Source: Palsa-883 sp035486355 (GTDB taxonomy: Bacteria > Pseudomonadota > Alphaproteobacteria > Acetobacterales > Acetobacteraceae). From it: a stretch of DNA of 64,000 nucleotides. Positions 35,987 through 44,796 of the stretch are shown here, in pieces. Position numbers and translations under genes: made by a program. The notes beneath the pieces were generated by a model, which had not been told where the DNA came from, searched no databases, and saw nothing but the letters and a program-made list of their open reading frames with translations. Position 1 is the stretch's first letter. Each line of letters opens with the position of its first letter. Where the stretch lies: the NCBI GenBank assembly GCA_035486355.1, contig DATHNE010000190.1:1-64000 (forward strand). The letters are read 5' to 3'.

Positions 35987-36433
35987 TTACGAGAGCGACC
36001 GCAGTTCGCTGCGAAACCGGTTCATATCAGTTCCGGTCATATTTGCGTCGATGGACGCGTGTTCCTGTCGCCAGATCGGCACGGCGGCGGCGAGCAGTGT
36101 CCGACCGGCCGGTGTGAGGGCCAGGCGGCGGCTGCGGCGGTCCTCGGGGTCGATGGCAACACGCAGCAGGCCACGGCGTTCCAATGGCTTGAGTGCCGCG
36201 GTCAGCGTGGTGCGGTCCATCGCCAGCAGTGTGGCGACACCGCCGATGGTCGGCGGCTCCGGCCGGTTGAGCGACATCAGCAGCGAGAATTGACCGTTGG
36301 TCAGGCCGAGCGGGCGTAGTCTGTCATCGAAGCGACGCGCCACCGCGCGCGCGGCGCGCTGCAGGTGCAGGCAGAGGCAGGTGTCGCGCACCTCCAGCGT
36401 GGTTGTGAACGGCACCGACATGCGGTTTGACAT
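35987..36433 (-). CDS. MarR-family transcriptional regulator
   Basis: A 148-residue winged-helix regulator with the MarR architecture. A helical dimerisation start is followed by the DNA-recognition helix in TIGGVATLLAMDRTTLTAALKPLERRGLL, and by the wing with DPEDRRSRRLALTPAGR, a near-canonical MarR wing. It is divergent from the MoaD-like/BNR/VOC operon. A perfect palindrome GTTGATATCAAC lies in the 47-base intergenic space, so it probably represses both itself and that operon. The ligand is unknown. Confidence 0.88.
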   Translation of the reverse strand: MSNRMSVPFTTTLEVRDTCLCLHLQRAARAVARRFDDRLRPLGLTNGQFSLLMSLNRPEPPTIGGVATLLAMDRTTLTAALKPLERRGLLRVAIDPEDRRSRRLALTPAGRTLLAAAVPIWRQEHASIDANMTGTDMNRFRSELRSLS

Positions 36434-36445
36434 GGCGCCATGTAT

Positions 36446-36457
36446 GTTGATATCAAC
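36446..36457. promoter_or_regulatory. Perfect 12-bp palindrome, MarR operator candidate
   Basis: GTTGATATCAAC is a perfect dyad with the TTGA-TCAA halves typical of MarR-family operators. It sits in the 47-base space between the divergent MarR gene (start 36433) and the MoaD-like gene (start 36481), where a bound dimer would cover both promoters. Operator status is inference. Confidence 0.6.
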
Positions 36458-36480
36458 CTGTCACGTCAAGATGGAACCCG

Positions 36481-36750
36481 ATGCCAACGGTTGCCTTCAC
36501 CAGCGCCTTGCAGCGCTTCCTGCCGGTGCCCGCCACGCAGGTGGCGGGTGCAACGGTGCATGACGCGTTGGCGGTGGTGTTCGCCTCGCGTCCGGCGCTG
36601 CGCAGCTACATCCTGGACGACCAGGGCGTGCTGCGGCGTCACGTCAACGTGTTCGTGAATGGCGACCTGATACACGATCGGGTGCGGCTGACGGATCCGG
36701 TGCGGCCGGATGACGAGATCTATGTGTTCCAGGCACTGACCGGCGGCTGA
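36481..36750 (+). CDS. MoaD/ThiS-like sulfur-carrier protein
   Basis: An 89-residue beta-grasp protein of the MoaD/ThiS type, ending in the diagnostic Gly-Gly (TGG at the C-terminus). In this family the terminal Gly is adenylated and thiocarboxylated by an E1-like enzyme. The mid-region LRRHVNVFVNGDLI and PVRPDDEIYVFQALTGG match MoaD-like proteins. No moaE, moeB or thiF-like gene is nearby, so it is unlikely to be the housekeeping MoaD. It precedes a BNR-propeller gene by 13 bases, an arrangement I recall as recurrent in proteobacteria. Role unknown. Confidence 0.8.
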   Translation: MPTVAFTSALQRFLPVPATQVAGATVHDALAVVFASRPALRSYILDDQGVLRRHVNVFVNGDLIHDRVRLTDPVRPDDEIYVFQALTGG

Positions 36751-36763
36751 AGGAGGGAGAGGA

Positions 36764-37849
36764 ATGACAGACCGACTGCTGGTTGGCACCCGCAAGGGGT
36801 TGTTTGAGATCGTCCGGCGCCGCGGTGGCTGGGGTGTTGGCGAAACGCAATTCCTCGGTGATCCGGTGACCGCGGTGTTCGCGCGTGGGACTGCGACCTA
36901 TGCGGCGCTCGACCTGGGACATTTCGGTGCGAAACTGTGGCGGCGCGCAGGGGATGGCGCGTGGCAGGAGCTGACGGCACCGGCCTATCCGCCGAAGCCG
37001 GAAGATGCGAGCGATGATCCGCATCCGTGGTCGTTGGGGCGGATCTGGGCGATCGAGCCAGGCGGCGTTGCGGGGCGGTTGTGGGCTGGCACGATGCCGG
37101 GTGGACTGTTCCGGTCAGAGGATGATGGCGATACCTGGTCGTTGAACGCGCCGCTGTGGCACATGCCGGACCGGCGCAAGTGGATGGGCGTTGCGGGCGG
37201 CGAGCAGCCCGGCATCAGTTCCGTCCTGGTGAACCCGCACAATCCCGCCGATATCCGGCTCGGAATTTCCACCGCGGGTGTTTGGGCAACCATGGATACA
37301 GGCGAGTCCTGGAGCCTGATCAATCATGGTATGTACAACGAATATATGCCGCCCGAGCAGGCCGGCAGTCCGATCGCACAGGACATCCATTGCCTGGCGC
37401 GCTGTCCGGCGCATCCCGAGATCATGTGGTGCCAGCATCATAATGGCGTGTTCCACTCCACAGATGCCGGGCACACCTGGCACGAAGTCACCACAATCCA
37501 GCCGTCGAAGTTTGGTTTCGCAGTGGTGGCGCATCCACACGACGCCGGCACGGCGTGGTTCGTGCCGGCGACCAAGGACGAGCGGCGCGTTCCTGTCGAT
37601 GGCAAGGTGGTGGTGGCTCGCACACGCGATGGTGGGCACAGCTTCGACGTGCTGCGCGATGGGCTGCCGCAATCTCATGCCTATGACCTGGTGTGGCGGC
37701 ACGGGCTGGCGGTGGATGACAGCGGCGACCGTCTCGCCTTCGGATCGACTAGCGGTGGGCTGTGGATTTCTGAAAATGGTGGCGATTCCTGGGCCGCGCT
37801 GGAGGCTCGGCTGCCGCCAATCGCGGCGGTGCGATTTGCGGTGATGTAA
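36764..37849 (+). CDS. BNR/Asp-box beta-propeller protein
   Basis: A 361-residue protein with no signal peptide. Repeated Asp-box motifs appear: SEDDGDTW, TMDTGESW, STDAGHTW, RTRDGGHSF and SENGGDSW. These mark the turns of a sialidase/VPS10-like beta-propeller. The opening LLVGTRKGLFE and the HPWSLGRIWAIEPG phrase are typical of the MoaD-linked BNR family often annotated as exo-alpha-sialidase. The sialidase catalytic Tyr/Glu/Arg set cannot be recognised, so glycosidase activity is doubtful. It is the second gene of a three-gene operon, after the sulfur-carrier gene and before the VOC gene. Confidence 0.78.
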   Translation: MTDRLLVGTRKGLFEIVRRRGGWGVGETQFLGDPVTAVFARGTATYAALDLGHFGAKLWRRAGDGAWQELTAPAYPPKPEDASDDPHPWSLGRIWAIEPGGVAGRLWAGTMPGGLFRSEDDGDTWSLNAPLWHMPDRRKWMGVAGGEQPGISSVLVNPHNPADIRLGISTAGVWATMDTGESWSLINHGMYNEYMPPEQAGSPIAQDIHCLARCPAHPEIMWCQHHNGVFHSTDAGHTWHEVTTIQPSKFGFAVVAHPHDAGTAWFVPATKDERRVPVDGKVVVARTRDGGHSFDVLRDGLPQSHAYDLVWRHGLAVDDSGDRLAFGSTSGGLWISENGGDSWAALEARLPPIAAVRFAVM

Positions 37850-37860
37850 CGGAGGGACCG

Positions 37861-38280
37861 ATGCAAACGAACCCATATCTCTATTACAGTGGCAATTGCG
37901 AGGCCGCGTTCAAGTTCTATGCCGCGGCGCTGGGAGGAAAGATCCTCGCGATGGTGACCCACGCCGAGACGCCGGCCGCGGCGCAGACGGCACCCGAGTG
38001 GCAGCAGAAGATCATCCATGCGCGCATCGCCCTGGGTGATACGGTGCTGATGGCGTCTGATGCACCGCCGGGTCGTCAGGCGCCGATGTCGGGCTTTTCC
38101 GTCACGCTCAACGTGGCGGAACCGGCTGAGGCGGAGCGTCTGTTTCATGCTTTGGCCGATGGCGGCACCGTCGGGATGCCAATTCAGGAGACGTTCTGGG
38201 CCAAGCGCTTCGCGATGCTGACCGACAAGTTCGGCACGCCATGGATGATCAACTGCGAAAAAGTGCCAATGCCGGCGTAA
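37861..38280 (+). CDS. VOC-superfamily protein, PhnB-like
   Basis: A 139-residue vicinal-oxygen-chelate protein of the PhnB type. The opening NPYLYYSGNCEAAFKFYAAALGG is the hallmark of the paired beta-alpha-beta-beta-beta fold, with a closing DKFGTPWMINCE. Members bind metals or small hydrophobic ligands, and several act in resistance or as dioxygenases; no specific activity is visible here. A 11-base gap to the BNR gene indicates operon membership. It is the last gene before the convergent pobA operon. Confidence 0.82.
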   Translation: MQTNPYLYYSGNCEAAFKFYAAALGGKILAMVTHAETPAAAQTAPEWQQKIIHARIALGDTVLMASDAPPGRQAPMSGFSVTLNVAEPAEAERLFHALADGGTVGMPIQETFWAKRFAMLTDKFGTPWMINCEKVPMPA

Positions 38281-38325
38281 TCCGTAGGTCGGGATGCGGC
38301 GCGCATTGCGCCACTCCGCGGCGGT

Positions 38326-38351
38326 GGTGGAATAGAGTTCGCTATTCCACC
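38326..38351. terminator. 10-bp stem between convergent operons
   Basis: GGTGGAATAG pairs with CTATTCCACC across a six-base loop. The hairpin covers the pobA stop codon region and lies 46 bases past the VOC stop, so it could terminate both converging transcripts. No long T-run is present. Confidence 0.5.
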
Positions 38352-39529
38352 GCGCGGGCTTGTGGCAGCGGAAGGCCGACGTAGTTCTCCGCCAGGCTGG
38401 TCATCGCGGCGTGCGAGGACGTGACATAGGCGAGTTCCGCCAGTTGCACGCGGCGCTCGAAATCGCTGTGGGTGGCGAACCGATGCAGCATCGAGGTCAT
38501 CCACCAGGAAAAGCGTTGCACCTTCCAGACGCGATCGAGACACGTGGTTGAATACCCGTCCAGCAGCGTCGTGTCGTTCCGCTGGTAGAATGCGTCGATC
38601 GCGTGGGCCAGCGTGGCAACGTCCCCGGCGGCGAGGTTCAGCCCCTTCGCCCCCGTTGGGGGCACGATGTGCGCGGCATCACCGGCCAGGAACAGCCGCC
38701 CGTGCTGCATTGGTTCGACCACGAAGCTGCGCATGGGGGTAATGCCCTTCTGCGTGATACGGCCTTCGGTAAGCGTGAACCCACCGTCCCGCGCGAAGCG
38801 CGCCTGCAGTTCCCGCCAAATGCGATCATCAGACCACGCCGCCAGCCGTTCGTCCGGTTCGCATTGCAGATAGAGGCGGCTGACCGTGGGCGAGCGCATC
38901 GACAGCAAGGCGAAGCCGCGGTCGTGGCTGGCGTAGACCAGCTCCCGCGACGACGGCGGCGCGTCGGCCAGGATGCCCAGCCAGCCGAAGGGATAGTCCC
39001 GCTCGAAGACCTGCAACCGGCGCTCAATCGCGGGGCGGCAGATACCGTGGAAGCCGTCGCAGCCGGCGATGACATCGCAGACCAGGTCGTGCTCGACACC
39101 ATCCTGGCGATAGCGGACTTTGGGGCGGTCGGTGTCGAGATCGAGCACGCGAAGGGCTTCGGCTTCGAACTGGATCATTGCGTTGTCTGCGACGCGTGCG
39201 GCAATCAGGTCGCGCACCAGCAGATGTTGGCTGTAGACCATGACGTGTTTGCCGGTCAGGGCCTGGAAGTCGATGCGATGATCCTGGCCGCCGAAGCGCA
39301 GGATGACGCCTTCGTGCGGCAAGCCATCGGCCTGCACGCCTGCGCCGACGCCGGCGTCGACCAGCAACTGTTCGACGACATATTCCAGCACGCCGGCGCG
39401 GATGCGGTGTTCCACATAGTCGCGAGAGCGCGATTCCAGCACAACAGAGTCGACGCCGCGGAGATGCAACAGGTGCGACAGCAACAGGCCGGCCGGGCCA
39501 GCGCCGACAATACCGACCTGCGTGCGCAT
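38342..39529 (-). CDS. pobA: 4-hydroxybenzoate 3-monooxygenase PobA
   Basis: A 395-residue FAD-dependent aromatic hydroxylase, equal in length to characterised PobA. It converts 4-hydroxybenzoate to protocatechuate with NAD(P)H and oxygen. The dinucleotide-binding GAGPAG motif lies at residues 9-14. The RAGVLE segment and the second FAD motif GDAAHIVPPTGAKGLNLA are present. It starts at the ATG at 39529, which overlaps the stop of the upstream acyl-CoA dehydrogenase (TGATG), so translation is coupled. The operon context with an importer, acyl-CoA ligase and dehydrogenase suggests that 4-hydroxybenzoate is generated from a longer-chain aryl acid rather than supplied directly (inference). Confidence 0.92.
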   Translation of the reverse strand: MRTQVGIVGAGPAGLLLSHLLHLRGVDSVVLESRSRDYVEHRIRAGVLEYVVEQLLVDAGVGAGVQADGLPHEGVILRFGGQDHRIDFQALTGKHVMVYSQHLLVRDLIAARVADNAMIQFEAEALRVLDLDTDRPKVRYRQDGVEHDLVCDVIAGCDGFHGICRPAIERRLQVFERDYPFGWLGILADAPPSSRELVYASHDRGFALLSMRSPTVSRLYLQCEPDERLAAWSDDRIWRELQARFARDGGFTLTEGRITQKGITPMRSFVVEPMQHGRLFLAGDAAHIVPPTGAKGLNLAAGDVATLAHAIDAFYQRNDTTLLDGYSTTCLDRVWKVQRFSWWMTSMLHRFATHSDFERRVQLAELAYVTSSHAAMTSLAENYVGLPLPQARAVE

Positions 39530-41322
39530 CAGGCGGCGAACAGGACGTCGTCGGATGCCAGAACCGTACTGGCGCCGTGCATCACGGTGTGCGCCAGTCC
39601 ATGCGCCTGCGGCAACAGATGATCGGCATAGAAGCGGGCGGTCGCGAGCTTCGTGCGATAGAAGCCGGGGTTGCTGTTGTCGCCCGTGGTCAGGCGGTCT
39701 TGCGCGACGTGCGCGGCGCGGCCCATCTGCCAGCCGCCTGCGACGATGCCAAACAATTTCAGGAACGGGACGGCGCCGGCAGCGACCGCGCGCGGATCGG
39801 TGGCCGAGTTGTCTGCCACCCAACTCACCACCCGTTCCAGCAACGACACGGCTTGCGTCAACGCCACACCGATCGGCACCAGCTCTGCGCCGGTCAGCTC
39901 AGCAATTGTGCGCCGCATTTCGGCAATCGCCACGCGCGCCGCCGCACCCTTGTCCCGTGCGATCTTCCGCCCGACCAGGTCGTTCGCCTGGATGCCGGTG
40001 GTGCCCTCGTAGATCGTAAGGATGCGCGCATCGCGATAGTATTGTGCGGCACCGGTCTCCTCGATGAAGCCCATGCCGCCATGCACCTGCACACCGGTGG
40101 AGCTGACGTTCAGCGAGGTTTCGGTACCCCAGCCCTTCACCACCGGGATCAGCAGGTCGGCCATTGCCTGCGCGCGTGCCCGTTCAGCGGCATCGGGATG
40201 GCGGCGCGCGATGTCCATCGCCGCGGCAACAGTGTAGGCGAGCGCACGCGTTGCCTCGGTTTCCGCGCGCATCGACAGCAGCATGCGGCGCACATCGGGA
40301 TGGCGCAGGATGGGCACGCGCGGGCCGCCGCGTACGCCGGTCTCGGTGCCCTGGACGCGCGCGCGCGCGTAGTCCAGCGCGTGCTGATAGGCGCGCTCGC
40401 TGATCGCGGTGCCTTGCAGACCGACGCCAAACCGTTCCTGGTTCATCATGATGAACATATATTCCAGGCCGCGATTCGGCTCGCCCAACAGGTAACCGAC
40501 GGCACCGCCATGGTCGCCGTAGGCCATCACCGCGGTCGGGCTCGCATGGATGCCCAGCTTGTGTTCCAGCGACACGCATTGCACGTCGTTGCGTGCCCCC
40601 GGTGATCCGTCCGGCTTCACCAGCACCTTCGGCACCAGGAACAGCGAGATGCCCTTCACACCTTCGGGTGCATCCGGCAGGCGCGCCAGCACCAAGTGGA
40701 TGATGTTCTCGGTGTAGTCATGGTCGCCGTAGGTGATAAAGATCTTCTGGCCGAACAGCTTGTAGTGATCGCCCTCGGGCACCGCGCGCGTGCGCACGGC
40801 CGCGAGATCCGAGCCCGCCTGCGGCTCGGTCAGGTTCATCGTTCCGGCCCAGGTACCGTCCACCATTTTCGGCAAATACAGGGCCTTCTGCGCGGCGGTG
40901 CCGGTGTATGTTAGCGCTTCGACCGCACCGAAGCTCAATAGCGGGCAGAGCGCAAAACCCATGTTGGCGGCGTTCCACATCTCCTGCACCGCGGCCGAAA
41001 CAACCGTCGGCAACCCCTGCCCGCCGAACTCCGGATCGCCAGTCAACGCGTTCCAGCCACCGGCAACGAACTGCTGGTAAGCGTCGCGGAAGCCGGCGGG
41101 GGTACGCACCGCACCATCGACGAGTTTGCTGCCTTCGGTGTCACCGACGCGGTTCAACGGGGCCAGCACATCGCTGGCGAACTTGCCGGCTTCCTCCAGG
41201 ACCGCATCGACCAGGTCCGCGTTGACCTGCTCGCAGCCGGGTAGCACGCTGATGCGGTCGAGCCCGACCAGCTCGTGCAGCACGAAACGCATATCCGCCA
41301 GCGGTGGGGTGTAATCGCTCAT
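39529..41322 (-). CDS. Acyl-CoA dehydrogenase, DmdC-type
   Basis: A 597-residue flavoprotein of the large acyl-CoA dehydrogenase subgroup, with the extra C-terminal helical domain found in DmdC (3-methylmercaptopropionyl-CoA dehydrogenase) and similar enzymes. The middle domain TEPQAGSDLAAVRT binds substrate and flavin. The C-terminal half has RDARILTIYEGTTGIQANDLVGRK with the catalytic-region Glu. It desaturates an acyl-CoA at the alpha-beta bond. Nine bases separate it from the ligase gene, and its stop overlaps pobA. In this setting aryl-propionyl-CoA is a possible substrate, but sulfur substrates are equally compatible with the family. Confidence 0.88.
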   Translation of the reverse strand: MSDYTPPLADMRFVLHELVGLDRISVLPGCEQVNADLVDAVLEEAGKFASDVLAPLNRVGDTEGSKLVDGAVRTPAGFRDAYQQFVAGGWNALTGDPEFGGQGLPTVVSAAVQEMWNAANMGFALCPLLSFGAVEALTYTGTAAQKALYLPKMVDGTWAGTMNLTEPQAGSDLAAVRTRAVPEGDHYKLFGQKIFITYGDHDYTENIIHLVLARLPDAPEGVKGISLFLVPKVLVKPDGSPGARNDVQCVSLEHKLGIHASPTAVMAYGDHGGAVGYLLGEPNRGLEYMFIMMNQERFGVGLQGTAISERAYQHALDYARARVQGTETGVRGGPRVPILRHPDVRRMLLSMRAETEATRALAYTVAAAMDIARRHPDAAERARAQAMADLLIPVVKGWGTETSLNVSSTGVQVHGGMGFIEETGAAQYYRDARILTIYEGTTGIQANDLVGRKIARDKGAAARVAIAEMRRTIAELTGAELVPIGVALTQAVSLLERVVSWVADNSATDPRAVAAGAVPFLKLFGIVAGGWQMGRAAHVAQDRLTTGDNSNPGFYRTKLATARFYADHLLPQAHGLAHTVMHGASTVLASDDVLFAA

Positions 41323-41331
41323 CGATCGATC

Positions 41332-42972
41332 CTACTGGATGGCACTGCTGGACTTGGCAATATCGCGCAGCACGAATTTCTGGATCTTGCCGGTTGATGT
41401 CTTCGGCAGTTCGCCGAACAGGAACTGCTTCGGCACCTTAAACCGCGCCAGATGTTCGCGGCAGAACGTGCGCAGCTCGTCCTCGGTCACCGAGGCACCG
41501 TCCTTCAGTTCCACGAACGCGCACGGCACCTCACCCCATTTCTCGTCAGGCTGCGCCACCACGGCCGCGCTCATCACCGCAGGATGGCGATACAATGCCT
41601 CCTCCACCTCGATCGACGATATATTTTCGCCGCCGGATATGATGATGTCCTTCGACCGGTCGCGTATCTTCACGTAGCCATCCGGCTGCATCACCGCGAG
41701 ATCGCCGGTGTGGAACCAGCCGCCGGCGAACGCTTTGTCCGTGGCGCTGTCGTTCTTCAGATAGCCCTTCATCGTGATGTTGCCGCGAAACATGATTTCG
41801 CCCATCGTCTCGCCGTCCCATGGCACGGGCTGCATCGTTTCGGGGTCGAGCACCGTCATCGCTTCCTGCAGCGGCGTGCGCACGCCCTGCCGCCCATTGC
41901 GCTCGGCCCGCTGCGGCAGGTTCATCGCGCTCCACTCGCCGTGCTTGGCGCAGACCGAGGCCGGGCCGTAGACCTCAGTCAATCCGTACACGTGAGTCAG
42001 ATCGATCCCGATCCGTTCAGCCCCTTCGATGATCGCGGCGGGCGGCGCGGCACCGGCCACCTGACCCTGCACCGTGTGACGGATCCCTTGCCGCAACACC
42101 TCCGGCGCATTGATCAACGTCGCGTAGACGATGGGCGCGCCGCACATATGGGTGACCTTGTGCGCACGGATCGCATCGAACATCGCCGTCGCCTCGACGC
42201 GGCGCAGGCACACGTTGGTGCCCGCACGCTCGGCGATCGACCATGGGAAACACCAGCCGTTGCAGTGAAACATCGGCAGCGTCCACAAATACACCGGGTG
42301 CGACGGCATATCCCAGTTCAGCACGTTGCTGACCGCGTTCAGATGCGCGCCACGATGATGACAAACCACGCCCTTGGGGTCGCCCGTTGTACCCGAGGTG
42401 TAGTTCAACGAAATCGCATCCCATTCGTCGGCCGGGTTCGTCCAGGCGAAGGCGGGATCGCCCTCGGCCAGGAATGCTTCATACGTGATGTCGCCGACGC
42501 GTTCGCCGGCGGGGAATTCCGGATCGTCAATATCAATCACCAGCGGCCGTGTCTCCAGCAGCGCGAGCGCAGCCTTGATCGTGGTGGCGAATTCGCCATC
42601 GGTGATCAGCACGCGCGCGCCGCCATGGCGCAGCATGAAGGCGATGGTCTCGGCATCCAGCCGCGTGTTCAGCGTGTTCAGCACGGCACCCGCCATCGGC
42701 ACGCCGAAATGCGCCTCGTAGATCGCCGGGATATTCGGCGCCATCACCGCGACGGTGTCGTTGGGCCCGATCCCATGCCGGGTCAGTGCCGAGGCCATGC
42801 GACGGCTGCGCGCGTAGGTCTCGGCCCAGGTTTGGCGCTGGGCACCATGAACGATGGCGACGCGGTTGGGATACACATAGGCGGCGCGCTCGATGAAGGT
42901 CAGCGGCGTCAGCGGCGCGAAATTCGCCTGGTTGCGGTCCAGCCCAGTCAGGTAGGCGGGATTGCCGGTCAT
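41332..42972 (-). CDS. Acyl-CoA ligase (AMP-forming)
   Basis: A 546-residue ANL-superfamily ligase. The P-loop-like YTSGTTGDPKGV motif is near residue 192. The A5 region YGLTEVYGPA is followed by GWFHTGD in A7 and by IKDRSKD-type and PKTSTGKIQK motifs at the C-terminus, the last containing the catalytic Lys. It resembles DmdB-type and medium-chain/aryl ligases. It activates a carboxylic acid to its CoA thioester before the dehydrogenase encoded next. It lies about 390 bases downstream of livF on the same strand, with a small open frame between them, and is likely part of the importer-catabolic transcript. Confidence 0.88.
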   Translation of the reverse strand: MTGNPAYLTGLDRNQANFAPLTPLTFIERAAYVYPNRVAIVHGAQRQTWAETYARSRRMASALTRHGIGPNDTVAVMAPNIPAIYEAHFGVPMAGAVLNTLNTRLDAETIAFMLRHGGARVLITDGEFATTIKAALALLETRPLVIDIDDPEFPAGERVGDITYEAFLAEGDPAFAWTNPADEWDAISLNYTSGTTGDPKGVVCHHRGAHLNAVSNVLNWDMPSHPVYLWTLPMFHCNGWCFPWSIAERAGTNVCLRRVEATAMFDAIRAHKVTHMCGAPIVYATLINAPEVLRQGIRHTVQGQVAGAAPPAAIIEGAERIGIDLTHVYGLTEVYGPASVCAKHGEWSAMNLPQRAERNGRQGVRTPLQEAMTVLDPETMQPVPWDGETMGEIMFRGNITMKGYLKNDSATDKAFAGGWFHTGDLAVMQPDGYVKIRDRSKDIIISGGENISSIEVEEALYRHPAVMSAAVVAQPDEKWGEVPCAFVELKDGASVTEDELRTFCREHLARFKVPKQFLFGELPKTSTGKIQKFVLRDIAKSSSAIQ

Positions 42973-43089
42973 GCACGCATCCTCCGCTGGCGGTGGGCGG
43001 CTTACCGGTGCCCGTCCGCTGTTGGCTTGATCCTAACGTACATCGGCGCCGTTGCGACCGCCGACGCATTGACCCAGGTCATGGGGTGG

Positions 43090-43296
43090 TCAGGGATCGC
43101 CGTTCAGTGAGGCGTGGAAGTCGGTGTGGGCCTCGGTCGCCGGCGCCGCCTGCCGGTCCCGCGGGGGATGCGGGGGCTTGGGTGGCGACACCACGTCCTC
43201 CAACCGGCGCAGTTCGCGCTGCAAGGCGGCGGGATCCGGCTTGGCGCGACGGGCACGGGGCTGTGCGGGCTGTTGGCCGGGGATCTTCGAAGCCAT
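43090..43296 (-). CDS. Small hypothetical protein, 68 aa
   Basis: A 68-residue frame starts at an ATG six bases after GGAGAGGA, a strong ribosome site. The product is Pro/Arg-rich with one short amphipathic helix (LQRELRRLEDVV) and no recognisable domain. It sits between livF and the ligase gene on the same strand, so it may be translated as part of the operon. Coding status is plausible but unproven. Confidence 0.45.
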   Translation of the reverse strand: MASKIPGQQPAQPRARRAKPDPAALQRELRRLEDVVSPPKPPHPPRDRQAAPATEAHTDFHASLNGDP

Positions 43297-43361
43297 GCGC
43301 ATCCTCTCCGCGGACAGCGCACAAGTGGGGTCCGCGGAAACAGGCCGCAATCGAGCGCGTG

Positions 43362-44081
43362 CTAGTCGTCCGATCCCAGGCCGAAATACGCACGGCGCAG
43401 CGCGTCATCCGCGTGCAGCGCCCCGACCGTGCCCTGGAAACGGATGCGGCCGCCTTCGAGCGTGAACACCCGATCCGCCAGGTCGAGGAACGCGACGTTC
43501 TGCTCGGCGATCAGCAGCGACAATCCACTGCCGCGGAACTTGCCCAACACCGCAATCACCTGCTGCACGAACAGCGGCGACAGGCCGGCCGAAGGTTCAT
43601 CCATCACCAACACACGCGGGCCGGCGGCGAGCGCCTTGGCGATGCCCAACATCTTGCGCTGCCCGCCCGACAAGCTGCCGGCCAGCGTGCGCTTGCGGCC
43701 GGCGAGGTCCGGGAAGACGCCGAACAGCTCCTCCATCCGCGTGCGCAACACGGCTTGGGTGGCGAACTGACCGCCGATGCGGATGTTCTCCTCGATGGTC
43801 AGGCCGGGGAAGACCCCGAGTTCCGACATGTACGCCATGCCGCGGCGCACGCGGTGATCGGTGCGCAGGCGGGTGATATCCTCGCCGGCAAGGCGGACCG
43901 CACCGTCCCAGGCCGGCATCAAGCCCAGCAGCACCTTCAACAGCGTGGTCTTGCCTGCGCCGTTTGCGCCCAGCAGCACGACCGTTTCGCGCTCGGCTAC
44001 ATCCAGGCCGGCGCCCCACAACACCTGCACCTTGCCGTAGCCGGTGGTGATCCCGGTTGCCTGCAGCAGGGGGTCAGCCAT
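43362..44081 (-). CDS. livF: Branched-chain/aryl-acid ABC transporter ATPase LivF
   Basis: A 239-residue ABC ATPase of the LivF class. Walker A GANGAGKT is at 38-45, the signature LSGGQRKML lies mid-protein, and Walker B LVMDEPSAGLSP follows. Together with LivG it powers the LivHM permease. Its start overlaps livG's stop by eight bases. LivFGHMK-type systems import branched-chain amino acids, but many homologues in alphaproteobacteria carry aromatic or other carboxylates, which fits the downstream genes. Confidence 0.9.
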   Translation of the reverse strand: MADPLLQATGITTGYGKVQVLWGAGLDVAERETVVLLGANGAGKTTLLKVLLGLMPAWDGAVRLAGEDITRLRTDHRVRRGMAYMSELGVFPGLTIEENIRIGGQFATQAVLRTRMEELFGVFPDLAGRKRTLAGSLSGGQRKMLGIAKALAAGPRVLVMDEPSAGLSPLFVQQVIAVLGKFRGSGLSLLIAEQNVAFLDLADRVFTLEGGRIRFQGTVGALHADDALRRAYFGLGSDD

Positions 44082-44796
44082 GCGCGCCCCCCAGGAAGAC
44101 GCGGATCACTTCCGCGTCGTGCATGGCGGTCCGCAGCGTGCCCTCGAAGATCTCCTTGCCGGCGTTCATCACAATGACACGGTCGGTGACCTGGTCGATG
44201 AAGCCCATCAGATGCTCCACCACCAGCAGCGCCATGCCCCGCTGCGCCAGCGCGCGCAGGCGCATGGCCATGCGGCCCAGCTCGGCGGGGTTCAGGCCGG
44301 CGGCGAGTTCATCGACCAGCAGCAGGCGCGGCGCTGTGGCCAGCGCGCGGCCGAGATCCAATGTCTTCTGCTGCGCGCTGTTCAGATCGCCAGCGGGACG
44401 ATCGGCCAGATGGTCCAGCTCCAGCGAGGCCAACAGCGCCGGTACATCGACCCGGGCACGGTCGCCATGGCCGTAGGCGGCGGCGATCGCGACGTTCTCT
44501 CGCACTGTCAACGACAGGAAGGGCTTCGGCGACTGATAGGTGCGATTGATGCCGCGCCGGGCAAGCAGATACGCGCGTGTGCCACCGATTGCGGCGCCGT
44601 CGAACACCACACGCCCGCCATCCGGCGGATACAACCCCGAAATGACATTGATGCAGGTGGTCTTGCCCGAGCCGTTGGGGCCGACCAGACCCAGCACCTC
44701 GCCCGGCGCCAGATGCAGGCTGACGCCGTCCAGCGCGCGGAAGCCGCCGAAGCGTTTCTCCACCTGTTCGACGCGCAGCAGAGGGTCAGGGGACAC
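44074..44796 (-). CDS. livG: ABC transporter ATPase LivG
   Basis: A 240-residue ABC ATPase with Walker A GPNGSGKT and the LivG-specific region after it (NVISGLYPPDGG). The ABC signature is unusual: the position expected as LSYGQQ or similar reads LNSAQQK, losing the central Gly. Walker B LLLVDELAAGLNP is intact. LivG normally pairs with LivF, whose signature here is canonical, so one ATP site of the heterodimer may be degenerate. The gene overlaps livM by 11 bases and livF by eight. Confidence 0.88.
   Translation of the reverse strand: MSPDPLLRVEQVEKRFGGFRALDGVSLHLAPGEVLGLVGPNGSGKTTCINVISGLYPPDGGRVVFDGAAIGGTRAYLLARRGINRTYQSPKPFLSLTVRENVAIAAAYGHGDRARVDVPALLASLELDHLADRPAGDLNSAQQKTLDLGRALATAPRLLLVDELAAGLNPAELGRMAMRLRALAQRGMALLVVEHLMGFIDQVTDRVIVMNAGKEIFEGTLRTAMHDAEVIRVFLGGAHG

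Noticed and set aside
36764..37849. Annotation as a true sialidase
   Set aside because: Asp-box repeats are present but the sialidase Arg triad and catalytic Tyr/Glu cannot be recognised, so only a BNR propeller is claimed.
41452..43110. Plus-strand open frame of 552 codons
   Set aside because: Antisense to the acyl-CoA ligase; His/Arg-rich noise without domains, a typical shadow in GC-rich DNA.
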